Source of the DNA: Bolinopsis microptera
Lineage: Eukaryota > Ctenophora > Tentaculata > Lobata > Bolinopsidae
DNA length: 64,000 nt
Assembly: GCF_026151205.1 (NCBI RefSeq)
Contig: NC_087083.1
Coordinates: 2,802,536-2,866,535, forward strand
Reading direction: 5' to 3'
A program made the position numbers and the translations under genes. This document shows positions 24,345 to 36,475 of this stretch, piece after piece. The notes below the pieces were generated by a model that saw nothing but the letters and a program-made list of their open reading frames with translations, had not been told where the DNA came from and did not search any database. How positions within the stretch are numbered: position 1 is the first letter of the stretch; each line of letters opens with the position of its first letter.

Positions 24345-25024
24345 TAATTAAAATTCTCATTAAAATAGGTAGTACACACTAACATAAGTATCATATTTTG
24401 AGCAAAATTTCTCGCCAGAAAATTATTGTTGTACTTTTTATTCAGGAAACAAATAAATGAGCAGAAATAGGGAAAAACTGGTAGAAACTGGTAATATTTG
24501 TAATTTAGGATGTGAAACAAAATAAAGAATGTCAATCTTTAAACTTTTAAAGGTAATTAGGTCCAAACAAAGCAATGTGTTCAAATACAATGTGTTAGAA
24601 CTTAGATTATAGCATAAACCATTTATTAAATATAAATACAAATTTCTTAAAAGCAGGGTTAAAAAATTTAAAAATTAAGCCTAAAATTCTCATTAAAATA
24701 TAGGTAGTACAAACATGCAAGTAACAAATTTCTCGCAACATTTCTCGCTAAAGCATTATTGTTCAGGAAACAAATAAATGTGCAAAAATAGGAAAAAACT
24801 GGTAAAAACTGGTAAAAAGATTTGTAATTTATTTTGACAAAATAAAGAATGATCAATAAGATCATCTTTAAACGTTTAAAAGTTATATTAGGTTAAAACA
24901 AAGCAATGTGTTCAAATACAATTTACTACATTATTACAATTTACTTCATTATTACATCAACCATTTATTAAATATAAATACAAATTTCATAAAAGCAGGG
25001 TTAAAACAAATTTAAAAATTAAGC
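24345..25024. repeat. Tandem duplication of about 335 bp in the 3' UTR of the alpha-kinase gene
   Basis: Two units, 24345-24682 and 24683-25024, share CTCATTAAAATAGGTAGTAC, ATTGTT(C)AGGAAACAAATAA, AAAGCAATGTGTTCAAATAC and AAATTTAAAAATTAAGCCTA. The second unit ends at the alpha-kinase stop codon. Differences are scattered substitutions and short indels, so the duplication is not brand new. Confidence 0.85.
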
Positions 25025-28000
25025 CTACTTGAGAGCAACAAGCCCCAGTTCTTTGCAAAGATCATTGCAGTTATGATCCTCTCTGAATGCTATTAAGGCA
25101 TCCCCCCGCATGTTGCCTGCCCCAAACATGGTTTCCTCACCTAGCTCATCCGATGAGCAAATCTCTGGGTCAATCAATTTGTCCCCCAGCCCCTGAATAT
25201 CCAGCACTATCATTCGCCCTCCCGATAGATCCAACGTGAAGTGTGCAAAGGCCATGCACACTTCCATCATCTCCCTCGATGGTCTTGTCTCCAGTGCCTC
25301 TAACCGTCCGGTGTTGGAAATGGCTTTCCACATGGTCCCCTGAACGAAATCTTCAACAAAACAGGGTTCTAATGTGTCAGGGTAAATACCGAGGTAGACC
25401 AGGTTGTACACAACCAAGACTTTGCCAAGCTTTTCGTTGAACTGCCTGGCAATATCCACTACCACAGCATTACTCTGTATGAGTCGTTTCATTTCTGCCA
25501 TGATGTCCGGCAGTTCTCCTTCGTCCGAGTTCTGGTTAAGTCTCGCAATCCCACTTTCGTTGTACGTCTTTGTAACAACATCCATTTGGCCCCCTTCTTT
25601 TAGAGTGACCAAACTTCTTCTGGCATCCCGATACCCACCGCTCCCAATCACTTCAGGGTTGGTGGCGATCATCCCTGATATTCTAGGGATGGTTTCCCAG
25701 CTCCGGTTCATCACATCATACCGGGTCAGAATGATGTCTTTGCCACCCTTGAAGCGGGCATTGGGGTTATTTTTACCCGCTTCAAGGTAGTCGTCTACGG
25801 TCGCAATTCGCTTGCGCTTTCTGGGTTTGAACGCTGACATTGCCACATGACTTGTTGGTGCTGAGGGTCCAGCAGTGGTCTCCTCCACGGCGGTCGCGGT
25901 GGTCTCATCGTCCTCTATCTTTATATGAACGGTTTGATTAAGGACCAGGCCCTTTTCCTCCTCAAACGAAACAAGCAGGACGGTACGGATCGTGAGCGGA
26001 GGGAGACCCTCCGTTGTTGATATTACCGGACCCTGCAAAGTTCTTACTAAATTGCAGCATGTTTTTTCCTTCTTGTAGAGCTTCAGTGCCGCTCTTTTGA
26101 TAGACTCTATGTCGACATGGGGGTCTTCATACGGGGTTTCCCGTATCAGTCCGATTTTTTCAAACTTCGCAGCCGTTTTGAGTCTTACCTCCTGGAACTG
26201 GAGGCTCTTGACCTGTAAAAAAATACAGTGAATATTTGACAAGTTCCACGCACTATTTTCCCTGATTAATGGCATGGCAGTAACATAAAATGTTAGCGTA
26301 GGAAAGGGGAGGGGGGGTCCAAGACAAGAAAATATTTTTTTCCTACAATTGAAGCTAAAAGCTGACTAATTGTAAGGTAAGGTTGTAGTCCACCATACCT
26401 TAGAATTTCTAAATTCGAGTGTTTATTACTATGCTTAGCAATATGCCTGCTTGATTATTTACGGTGTATTGTATCCCTCCGACACCAAATTGAATGAGCC
26501 GATCAAACCTCGGCATACAGTTAAAATATTGTGGCTGATTAAGGGCTATACTTGCACAGCGATTTATCCGTTTAATTCAATCAAGATATGATATATCAGA
26601 TCACTCTCTACAATATCAGTTTTTCCTGCATGATACATATGTACTTGTAATTATTTGTGTCGAATCTGACAATCGTGTTTTTCATTAAAGAATATTTACA
26701 TACTAGATTTTTTAAATAACTAATAATTGTATGGTTACAAAATTTACGATTTGCGAAGGAACAATGGTAGGGAAGACGAATCAAGCGAACAGAGGAAATT
26801 TTAATTGAAATAAAATAAACGAATACCAAGTTTCATTACATGAACATAATTATACCCTTACTTCTAAACTTAAAACCCAATCAGGGTTTAATTCGAATAG
26901 GCGAAGAGTAAACTTTTCTTTCGTTTCGCAATCTACCATGTTAATAGTACTCTAAATGCTAATAGTTATAAATTACACAACTGCAACAAAAAAGAATGAG
27001 GCACGATGAATAGAAAATAAAACTTTTGTGCACAAGTGGGGAAATAATGATATAATTTCACTGCCACTTTTGTGATAATATTGTAAAATCTTGAATTATT
27101 TTTTGCAAATTCTTTGCTATCAAAATATTTACAGTTAACAAGAGAGCCCGTAATAACAGGAAGGGAGATAATATTAGTTTTTATCGCATCAAAAAACATG
27201 TCACAACTGAAGATACTGCCAATTAAAGTTTATCTCTAACTGAACACACTGTATTTACCACAAAACCAATCAAAATTTCGCTCGCAAATCTTTGCACGTG
27301 CACGGGCGCGTTCCAAAACCGTTACAATGCTTACTTTGCAATTACCTATTTCTCATTTATTTGCAAGTGGGCGGTCGTACAGACAGACACAAAGAATCGT
27401 AGTATAGACTTATAGATTAGATTATAGGCTAGTATCCTGATGTCATAACCAGGACATAGCCAGGACATGACCAGGGTCCAAGACATACCGGCTATTGACC
27501 ATTTACTGGCTACTAGGCGGTCACTAAGCAGTCACTAGTCGGCTACTAGCTTTAATGTTAAATCAAAAGTGGTTATTAAGCGGTCGTTGGCTGGTCACTG
27601 GCCGCAGCCGGCTTTATCAAATTAGAAATGCCTACTTAATGTTCACTAGCCGGCTACTAGCAATTGTATCTCTACCATCTCTGGTTACATCTTGGTTACG
27701 TCCTGGTTACGTCCTGGTTACGTCCTGGTTAGTACGTCCTAGTATTGTCCTGGTTATGTCCTGGCTATATTTTGGTTATGTCCTGGTTACGTCCTGGCTA
27801 TGTCCTGGTTATGTTCTGGCTACGTCCTGGCTATGTTCTGGTTATGTCCTGGTTATTTCCTGGTTATGTCTTGGTTATATCTTGGTTACGTCCTGGTTAT
27901 GTTCTGGTTACGTCCTGGTTATGTCCTGGTTACGTCCTGGTTACGTCCTGGTTACGTCTTGGTTATGTTCTGGTTACGTCCTGGCTATGTTCTGGTTATG

Positions 28001-30511
28001 TCCTGGTTATGTTTTGGTTATGTTCTGGTTACGTCCTGGTTATTTCCTGGTTATGTCCTGGTTATATCTTGGTGACGTCCTGGTTATGTCCTGGTTACGT
28101 CCTGGTTATGTCCTGGTAACGTCCTGGTTACGTCCTGGTTACGTCCTGGTTATGTTCTGGTTACGTCCTGGTTATATCCTGGTTATGTCCTGGTTATGTC
28201 CTGGTTATGTCCTGGCTATGTTCTGGTTATGTCCTGGTTATGTCCTGGCTATGTTCTGGTTATATCTTGGTTACGTCCTGGCTATGTTCTTGTTATGTCC
28301 TGGTTACGTCCTGGTTATATCCTGGTAATGTCCTGCTTACGTCCTGGTTACGTCCTGGCTATGTTCTGGTTATGTCCTGGTTACGTCCTGGTTATGTCCT
28401 GGTTATGTCCTGGTTATGTCCTGGTTATGTCCTGGTTATGTCCTGGTTATGTTCTGGTTATGTCCTGGTTATGTCCTGGCTATGTTCTGGTTATATCTTG
28501 GTTACGTCCTGGTTATGTTCAGGTTATGTCCTGTTTACGTCCTGGTTATGTCCTGGTTATGTCCTGGTTATGTCCTGGTTATTTGCTGGTTATGTCCTGG
28601 TTATGTCCTGGTTATGTCCTGGTTATGTTCTGGTTACGTCCTGCTTATATCCTGGTTATGTTCTGGTTACGTCCTGGCTATGTTTTGGTTATGTCCTGGT
28701 TATATCCTGGTCATATCCTGGTTATGTTCTGGTTATGTCCTGGTTATGTTTTGGTTATGTTCTGGTTACGTCCTGCTTATATCCTGGTTATGTTCTGGTT
28801 ACGTCCTGGCTATGTTTTGGTTATGTCCTGGTTATATCCTGGTCATATCCTGGTTATGTTCTGGTTATGTCCTGGTTATGTTTTGGTTATGTTCTGGTTA
28901 CGTCCTGGTTATGTCCTGGTTATGTCCTGGTTACGTCCTGGTTATGTCCTGGTTATGTTCTGGTTACGTCCTGGTTATGTTCTGGTTAGGTCCTGGTTAT
29001 GTTTTGGATATGTTGAGGTTACGTCCTGTTTATGTCCTGGTTACGTCCTGGTTATGTCCTGGTTATGTTCTGGTTACGTCCTGGTTATGTTCTGGTTATA
29101 TCATGTTTATGTCCTGGTTACGTCCTGGCTATGTTCTGGTTATGTCCTGGTTATTTCCTGGTTATGTCCTGGTTATATCTTGGTTACGTCCTGGTTACGT
29201 CCTGGTTATGTCCTGGTTACGTCCTGGTTATGTTCTGGTTCCGTCCTGGTTATGTTCTGGTTATATCCTGGTTATATCCTGGTTATGTCCTGGCTATGTT
29301 CTGGTTATGTCCTGGTTATGTCCTGGTCATGTCCTGGTTACGTTTAGGTTATGTCCTGTCGGACCGACCTAATTACATATGTTTCTCAAGTATTTTACCA
29401 AACATCGCTAATATCGAGATAGGCCTGTAATTTTAGGAGCTCAACAGTTTCTTAGCTTTATATTGGATTTATTTTACCTACTTTTAGGCCCTCTGGTGCA
29501 TACGTTCGTTGTACAATACCGACAATAGTGTTCTAATGAGGCCTCATACTGCCTTTACAAAATAACACAAATGGTAAAAGATCTAGGAGTGACAGTTTTT
29601 TGCTGATTTGTCCTGGATACGACAACATGATACCTGATCGTGCAGGAAAAGTTGCTTCTTGGGTGCTAAGTGCGCGTGCGTTTAACACGAGAGACAAAGC
29701 CACCATGATGACTCTATACAAGTCTCTCGTTAGAAGTCATCTGGAGTATTGCTGTCCTCTGTGAAATTGCTCTAAGAACAAGAACATCCAACAGCTAGAA
29801 GGGATTCAGAGTACGTTTACATAGAAAATAGATGGGATCGAGCACCTTTATTACTGGCAGAGATTAAAGGCCGTATACCTGATGTCATTGCAAAGAAGAA
29901 GAGATCAGAACAGTATTTAATCATCCACATGTGGAAAGTTCTGCATTGCAAGTGCCCTAATGATATTGGTATCCAGTTCTCGGTGACTCTCAGACATGGT
30001 AAAAACGCAGTTGTGCCCAGTATAGCTAAATCGAGCAGTCACTGGACCTCGATTATGGAATGTAATTCCAACACATATCATGCACACCATCGAGGATCCT
30101 ATGAAATTCAAAGTAGCTTTAACGAACTTTGTCAAGTTATTTCCGACGAGCCTCCAGCTCCAGGTTACAGCCGTCGGAAGGGAAACTCCTTGCTTTATTG
30201 GTGTGCTGATAAAACGGTTTCTATACTGTCGGGGGTCGACTTCTAACATGGCCCGATAGAGGATTTTATGAAGCCCAACAAAGTAACGAAGTAAATAAAA
30301 TATGAACTGACCTATACAATATATCACAGAATCTCAAAATTTTATCTTGCCCCCACCCTCCCCACCTGAGCTTTAATATTGCATGATCGTGTATAGATCT
30401 CAACAAAATAGTAATGCAGCATGTTTACATACCTTGGAGAATCTACCTTTGCCTTTATTCTTGTTTAGCTGCAATAGCGCTTCATACCTAGACATGTTTC
30501 CTGTTCGATTT
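25025..30511 (-). CDS. Alpha-kinase (MHCK/EF2K family), two coding exons
   Basis: Exon 30433-30511 carries the start ATG at 30495 (MSRYEALLQLNKNKGKGRFSK) and joins in phase 0 to exon 25025-26212, giving 416 residues. The C-terminal half is an atypical alpha-kinase domain: GSGGYRDARR (about 211-220), candidate ATP-binding Lys in VVTKTY (233-238), CFVEDFVQG (305-313), FAHFTLDLSGGRMIVLDIQG (343-362), FGAGNMRGDALIAF (384-397) and the zinc-binding end HNCNDLCKELGL (401-412). The family phosphorylates Ser/Thr in helical substrates, such as eEF2 or myosin tails. A basic cluster PRKRKR (151-156) could be a nuclear signal. There is no WD40, SEL1, channel or VWA domain, so it is a minimal alpha-kinase. 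A splice acceptor (TTTGTTACAG) just 5' of the ATG exon implies a further 5' UTR exon or a trans-spliced leader. The 4.2-kb intron holds the 11-bp array and a LINE relic. Confidence 0.88.
27433..27660. repeat. Inverted copies of the 11-bp unit and CGGCTACTAG-type repeats
   Basis: 27439-27468 holds three units of the 11-bp family in opposite orientation (ATAACCAGGACATAGCCAGG) to the main array. Then come several degenerate copies of GGCTACTAG/CGGTCACTA. Related GGCTACTAGCC sequence occurs again near 38400. Confidence 0.65.
27684..29358. repeat. 11-bp satellite (TCCTGGTTATG), about 150 copies, open in all three forward frames
   Basis: The unit is TCCTGGTTAYG, with TTC, GCT and ATATC variants, in the intron of the alpha-kinase gene. 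Because 11 is not a multiple of three and no stop is created, each forward frame is open for hundreds of codons and encodes the same degenerate 11-residue repeat (W-L-x-P-G-Y-V-L-V-M-S). This is a by-product of the array and not evidence for a gene. Blocks of 80 to 130 bp recur in longer-range order, for example around 28630 and 28765. Confidence 0.95.
29530..30250 (+). pseudogene. LINE ORF2 C-terminal relic
   Basis: With several frameshifts and stops it reads VKDLGVTVF, ATMMTLYKSLVRSHLEYCCP, IQQLEGIQSTF, then YLMSLQRRRDQ, TGPRLWNVIPT and QLQVTAVGRET. This matches the end of CR1/L2-type reverse-transcriptase proteins and corresponds to the copy at 40150-41060. It lies antisense to the alpha-kinase gene in its intron. 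Confidence 0.8.
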
Positions 30512-30960
30512 CTGTAACAAAGAGGGTTATTATATAATTGTCTGTGTAAATAACCGAATCACAGAAAGATCATACAAATAATAAAATGATTGTACTACAT
30601 GTAAAATCTGGATTGGAACATTATGTATGAGTCGCATAGATAAAACTTTTCTTGGGTAATTTTTGTTGATCCCGTTAGATGGGACAAGGACAGGTTTGAG
30701 AATATTTCATATCGGTAAATATCAGTAACTATATTAAAACTATATAATTTAAACCCTCGGTGGTTACTCGTCTCATCATCTCGGCAAACTTAGATGATAA
30801 TAAGATGATAACAACTACAATTATCTAGATTGCATATTCAACGAATTTTTTCGTTAAATGCAATTATAGGAGATATTTAAGAAGTACATACGAATATGTT
30901 TAGGATACCACTGACAAGGAATGTTGAATAGTTTGGTGAGCTGAATGTGCTGGGAATTGT
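30512..30960. other. Upstream region of the alpha-kinase gene
   Basis: AT-rich sequence with no recognised exon or promoter element. A 5' UTR exon is expected here or further upstream. Confidence 0.4.
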
Positions 30961-30981
30961 TAACATAATATCTTGTTGTTA

Positions 30982-33040
30982 TTATGAAACAAAAAGAACA
31001 ACAAAAATGGGTACTGTCTTCTGAGGGATGAACATTCGGTTAGCCTCCTGTATTTTATGTAATAACTGTTGCCATAGCTGATCCCCTTGGTTTAATAACT
31101 CTGGGGCCGAACGAAGATGTTGACAGTTAGTCTCGATTGCATTTGACCATCTTTTCCAGTCTGCATTTTTCCAGTCCATACACACTCTGGGGACACTCTG
31201 GGGACAGTGTCTGATTTTGGGATCCCTCAGCAGATTTCTTGAAGCACCGGATAGTGACCTCTCCTTGGGGCACCTGAAAATAATTCAACATCTTTATCCA
31301 TCCACTGATTTCCCAACTTTGAGATGATGGGGCCTTCGGCTAACACTAAGTCAATAACACTTCCTCCATTTGTACAGACAAATGTGCAGTCGTATGGTGA
31401 GCAGAGAGTTAGGGTTTCCTTTTCTACGTAGTCTAGAAGCTTCTTTCCTCGCTGCGTGGTAACATGATCTCCCCAGTCATGATGTCTTGCATTAAAGTCT
31501 CCATATGTGAGAAGAGAGTTGAATTTATATTTAGACTTATATTCTCTTGCTTTATCAATGTGGGCAAGAAGTCCTTCAAATTTTCTTATGGAATCATTCG
31601 AGTTATTGCAAGGTTTGCAATAAACTGATCCCACCAAATATCTCTTTCCTTCAACTTTTATTTGGCACTAAACAGCATCAACTTCGTCTACGTTAAGGTC
31701 ATAGACCAACTCTGGATGTAGTGAAGGATCAATGACGAGCGCTAAGCTACCCCTGCTGTCCCTTTAATTATGTCCCCAGCTTTATGAAATACCTTTTTAT
31801 GAAGGAAACTTCCGTCTGATTGAGTCCAAGAGCTTGTTTGGGTGATTTTGTGTGGGTGATTTTGAACATTTGTTCGGTTGCATGTTGAGTTTCATGACAA
31901 TATTTTGGTATGTTGAACAATCTCTGTTTGTAGCTACATGGCCAAAGACATCACAATTAATACAGTAGTCTCTTCGGTTACTCTTGCATTGATAGGAGTG
32001 GTGATTGTCTCCACATTTGCTACATGTTGCATGGTTTTGGGTACAAAGTTTAGCAACATGGCCAAACCTGTAACAATTGTAGCATTGGATGATTCTCCTT
32101 CTCGGCTTATACATTTCCTAAGCATTTCTCATAGTCTTCCTTAGTCTGAAAGTTGATCTTAAGAGTTTTCAGAGAAATGTTGTCCCGTGTCACAAATCTT
32201 TTTGCCCTAGCTCCTAGATAACACCTTTCCACAGAAATTATTAGATCACTATCCTGAATGTTTGTGGGTACTCCTTTGAGAATGACTGCCCAGCTTAGCT
32301 TTTCTAAGATCCTGCATTCTGTAGTCATGTTACTGTTTGCAAAGAAATCACCTTTCCATGATCCTTCTACTCTTATTGCATCTTCTTTAGATGTGAGCTC
32401 AATCATCAATGATCCACCTTTGGTGACAAATGTCGATTTTATGGCCATATCTTTAAAATATTTATTGAAGTTTCTCTTAATAGTTGCACTGTTTTTAAAA
32501 TAATTTCTAATCACATCCAACAACATCCCCTCCACGATCAGCTGTTGTGCTGCATATTGGGCAAAGGATTACACTATCATCGGGTTCTTTGTGTATGTTT
32601 ACACCGTCTTTGGTTTTATTTACATCATACTGATTACATTTATTTACATTTACATATACATCAGATGCAGTGGGCTTTGCATTGTCATAATTGGTTTTCT
32701 CGTTGCATGTTTTACACACCTCTTCTTCTCTTTTCTTCAGTTCAGCACATTTAACACTGTTTACATGGTCCAAGACACAAAAATCCTCTAGTTGCTTTGA
32801 CATTACATATATGGCACACCTTAGTGACAGATGATGAAGGCGCCACAGTAAAAGATGACATTCGTTGCATGTCACATGATTATGATTTTAGTATAAATCA
32901 ACTGAACTCTGTTTGGGTTTTAACAAAAACATATTTACAGATAGGAAGCTTTGCGTGTCCAGATTCAACTAACGCCGAGTATACACGATCGCTAAGAAAT
33001 TTAAGTTCTGTTTCGGTACGTGGTCGTTTACTCATTGTGC
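30982..33040 (-). mobile_element. LINE retrotransposon with gag zinc knuckles and AP-type endonuclease, lacking the reverse transcriptase
   Basis: Reading leftwards: MSKRPRTETELKF (about 33025) begins ORF1. An RRM-like region follows (32107-32535, including WAVILKGVPTNIQ), then three CCHC knuckles at 31797-32114 (CYNCYRFGHVAKLC, CSKCGDNHHSYQC, CINCDVFGHVATNRDC). The endonuclease C-terminal half is at 31227-31637 (LLTYGDFNARHHDWGD, GSVIDLVL, RRGHYPV), and 30982-31185 is the EN-RT linker (DWKRWSNAI, ANRMFIPQKT). Gag plus knuckles resembles the Jockey/I group. Frames are broken at least between 32107 and 32125 and between 31640 and 31800. Sequence stops before the RT, so the 3' part is missing. 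That is unusual, since LINEs normally lose their 5' ends. Confidence 0.85.
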
Positions 33041-33159
33041 TAGTAAAACTGATTAACACAAACAAACGAGGCTATTACAATTTAAGTTTACGGAAAAAGG
33101 AAATGAAACCAAACGAGTCCGGAACGAACATAGAAAAAATGTTTGCATGTATATAGGAA

Positions 33160-33660
33160 AAATATCCAACGCGAAATTGTGTGCCCAAATTAGTACAGTA
33201 TATTATTACCCACGTTAAGGGGCCTGTTAATAATTTATTAAATCATTAGCTATTTTAGATTTAATAAAAAGTACAGTAAATCAGCGCAGCGTAAAAAAAT
33301 TATATTTAAAAAGTTTTAAAGCTGCAAAATCTGTTGAATCTATAATGAAAACTAAAAATTCGAAAACTCTTTCAAAGATAAAATGTTCATTGCTGTTATT
33401 CAATTAATTTGAGTTCATTTAAAATGTTCTGTGGTCAAATTTATACGATTTTTGAAAGAATTCCGTTGCGCGCGCAATTCGAAATAGATTTCAAAGGCAA
33501 TTAACTTGACAGACACTCGCGGCGTTTTTAGTTGTATCAAAATTATCATATTGATGGCGCGTCCGCTGGCCTCATTTTAAATGAGGGTCAATTAATATAT
33601 ATTAATCGACAACAACGTTTCAAGTTTAACAATAAAACAAAATAACAATTTTTAATGCCG
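33160..33660. other. AT-rich stretch without recognised feature
   Basis: Upstream side of the minus-strand LINE. Homopolymeric A/T runs and a GCGCGC patch near 33470 were the only notable items. Confidence 0.4.
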
Positions 33661-33667
33661 ACAGGGT

Positions 33668-34012
33668 TAGTAGAGGCTCTTACAGGCATTGTCTGCTCAA
33701 AACGCTAGGGACCCCAGTTACACCTTACTAGACGTATTTTTGACCGTAGAATCGATTAAAAGTGGTTTCAAGATGATTGGGCTGACTTTTTGGGGGTAAA
33801 ATCGCAAAAAACCGATTTTTGGGCAAAAATAGGCCAAAAAACCATGTTTTTTGATATTTTGAACAAGTTAATTTTGTTGGCATGTCGGCAAAACTTGCAT
33901 GGAGATAGTTAAAAGACAGCCGCACAAGATGATATAAAAATTTGAAAAATCCCTCTATTTTTTTGGGGGTAAAAATCCAAAAAAGTGGTAAAAATTTGGA
34001 CTTTTTTGCGCG
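33668..34012. mobile_element. Partial copy of the TAGTAGAGGCTCTTAC inverted-repeat element
   Basis: Starts TAGTAGAGGCTCTTACAGGC and is similar over about 345 bp to the reverse complement of 62103-62447. Shared landmarks include GACGTATTTTTGACYGTAGAATCGAT and CGGCACAAGATG-type segments, split here as ACCATGTTTTTTGATATTTT and AGACAGCCGCACAAGATG. The opposite terminus was not found, so the copy is truncated or chimeric. Confidence 0.7.
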
Positions 34013-34817
34013 CAATTTATTTTTGGTACTTATATGCTATATTTTGGAAATTTTTAGTTATATATCTCGTAATAACAACTAATTTAAATATATTAAATAT
34101 AATTTTGACCAAAAAATTCATTTTTAATGGAACCAAAATTGTAGGTGCGCCGCGCATATTTTCGAAAATTTACACCGTGATATGAAAATCGAGCGCTAAA
34201 GCAAATACTGTCATATTGTCACAAGAATTCCTAGGTTGTTTTTCAGTATTATTGTCGCATTTCGAAACTCCTTTTCACCCTATTTGGTTATCTTTTTGAT
34301 GTGTAATTTGATTACTAACTATGTTTAAATGTACTTTCTTTGATGTGGAGTACCCATTCATACTATTTCCTATCGTTTTTATCATATGCTTTTTCCTCTA
34401 GAGTCGGCTCTATTTGTGATATACCATCTTCTACATAGTTTATCGTGGTTTTTTGATACTGAATTGGTTTAATTGATACTATACGATTACTCTGTTAGAA
34501 ATATAGTAAGATGTGACGGAATAATATCTAAACTAAAATATTCAAATTTTAGAAGAGCTTTAGCGATTTCAAAGAATTAGCAAATTGATTGTACATCGTA
34601 GAAGCTACTACAGAGAGGCTATCCACACCAAACATAAATCCGAACATATCTTGCAGATAAGTTGGAGCCAATCCTAGTATGGATTTGTGAGATTTTAAAT
34701 TCAATCCTCTTCTCTATATCCATTATCCAACCAGTAAAGATTGATCAGTTCATCCTCAAGATGGTAATGTTTATATTGCCTATCAACAGCTTTGGCTACG
34801 GCATTTTGTAGTAACTA
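34013..34817. other. No gene recognised
   Basis: AT-rich DNA; no exon, RNA gene or clear repeat boundary was found. Confidence 0.4.
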
Positions 34818-35870
34818 GACCTGATAGGATACAAGGATACAAGGATACAAGGATACAAGGATACAAGGATAAATTTATTGAGTTCCAAAAGTGGTAATCC
34901 TGAAATAAACATTGACATCATCGGCAAGTAATGGCCTCAAAAATTATGGTCCCTTCAAGATCAAAATCAACAATAATGTTTAAATTTAGATAAGTAGGAA
35001 TAATAATTTTAGCCAGTCTCGCCTATAAATACTCTCTACAAGCTGACTATCTTATTGTTCCTAATACTATGAAACTTGTCAGGCTCTATAGTTCGTTTCA
35101 GTCTCAGTTCTTCTACAAGCTTTTTATAAGCTTTTCGTTCCGTAGCAGTCCTATCAGGGTAGATGTAAACTGAGCTGTTCCCCTCCTTTGAGCGTTGTGT
35201 ACTGGTGTTTCTGATCACTGGTGTTGCATGGTCAGAACTGCTCAATGTGAACTTTACTGGTCTGGATACATTTTCTTTCGGAGCTCCAATACAGCAGCAG
35301 TCCCTGACTAAAGGCTTCTCACTAATTTCATTCAGAACCTCCTCAATGTTACTCAGCAGTTGCTCGTTCTCTGATTCTGATAGACAATAAATGATTACGT
35401 TCTTGCTTCACTCAATCTGGTTTTCTACTTTTTTAACTGCAGCGTGGATCTTCTTTGGGGCCCAAGCAGCATTGATGCTTTTTCTAACAACTAAAGAGTA
35501 GCTTTTCATCTCCGTTTGCACGGTATTCTGCATTGATTTGAGCTGTTTGTTGCTTTTTTCAATAGCCTTATTCTGAAGATCGATGATAATACTCTGATCT
35601 GAAATCCTTTCACTTTTCAACTTGTCAATTTCTTCTGCAAGAGGTATCGCCTTCCTTAGCCAGGTGATACTGAACTGGTCCAATATAACAATATACAACA
35701 AACAGTTTCCAACCATTCGCATGGTTTCTCTTTCGTTACTGATCTCTTGTTCATTAAATTGCAAGATTGAATTTCCTCGTACATTTTCTTGTTGATTTCA
35801 CTACAAATCTCGTCTAAAACACTCCCTGGATTTTAATAGTAGGCACAAACATTACTAATATTTTATGAGC
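34818..35870 (-). mobile_element. ORF1-only LINE derivative with octamer tail and one stop in ORF1
   Basis: On the minus strand the ORF1 family of 36784-37692 is seen from about 35764: a coiled-coil part (EEIDKLKSERISDQSIIIDL, EKSNKQLKSMQNTVQTEMKS, then YSLVVRK), a TGA stop after KKVENQIE, then SKNVIIYCLSESENEQLL, RPVKFTLSSSD, VYIYPDRTATERKAYKKLVE and FHSIRNNKIVSL. Only about 170 bp of 3' UTR follow. The element then ends in five copies of an 8-bp repeat (TCCTTGTA), a CR1-like 3' tail. There is no space for ORF2, so this is an ORF1-only (HAL1-like) element. Confidence 0.75.
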
Positions 35871-35999
35871 GATTTCCACACCATCTCATTGAGCAATACT
35901 ATATTAGACCAAAAGACTTTAATTTGAGTTTTAGAATTATTTATATTAGTTTTAGAATCATGTACATTAGCTGCAGATATTATTTAAAGGGGTGGGCAA

Positions 36000-36475
36000 C
36001 AATTGACCCCCCGACAATTGACCCCCCGACAATTGTCCTCCCGAAAATATAATTCAATACAATTAACCCTAACCCTGACCCTGACCCTGACCCTGACCCT
36101 GACCCTGACCCTGACCCTGACCCTGACCCTGACCCTGACCCTGACCCTGACCCTGACCCTGGCCCTGACCCTGACCCTGACCCGATCAATTGATCCCAGT
36201 GTAATTACATGGGGGGTCAATTGTCAGGGGGTCACTTGTTGGGGGGTAAATTTTCGGGCGGTCAACTGTTGGGGGGTCAATTGTCGGGGGTCAATTGTCG
36301 TACTAAGCCCTAGATTTCGTGACAATTGACCCCAGTGTAATTACATAGGGGGTCAATTGTCGTACTAAACCCTAGATTTCGAGACAATTGATCCAGTGTA
36401 ACTACATAGGGGGTCAATTGTCGGGAAGTCAATTGTCAGGGGGTCAATTGTCGGGGGGGTGTCAATTGTCGCGCT
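36000..36475. repeat. Foldback of GGGGGTCAATTGTCG repeats around a CCCTGA telomere-like core
   Basis: 36065-36182 is about 19 copies of CCCTGA, starting with CCCTAA units. To the left are units of CAATTGACCCCCCGA, and to the right are six or more units in the opposite orientation (GGGGGTCAATTGTCGG). The flanks therefore form an inverted repeat with the hexamer array in the loop. A duplicated segment (CCTAGATTTCGTGACAATTG and its near copy at 36372) is also present. Confidence 0.85.

Noticed and set aside
27555-29430. Long open frames of 124-383 codons in three frames
   Set aside because: They follow from an 11-bp tandem repeat lacking stops; no start context, composition or domain supports coding.
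29917-30327. 136-codon minus-strand frame
   Set aside because: Antisense of a LINE ORF2 relic.
36065-36182. Chromosome end
   Set aside because: The hexamer tract is interstitial with ordinary sequence on both sides.
35980-36329. Gly-Ser, Arg-Val and Leu-Thr repeat frames
   Set aside because: Translations of the CCCTGA hexamer array.
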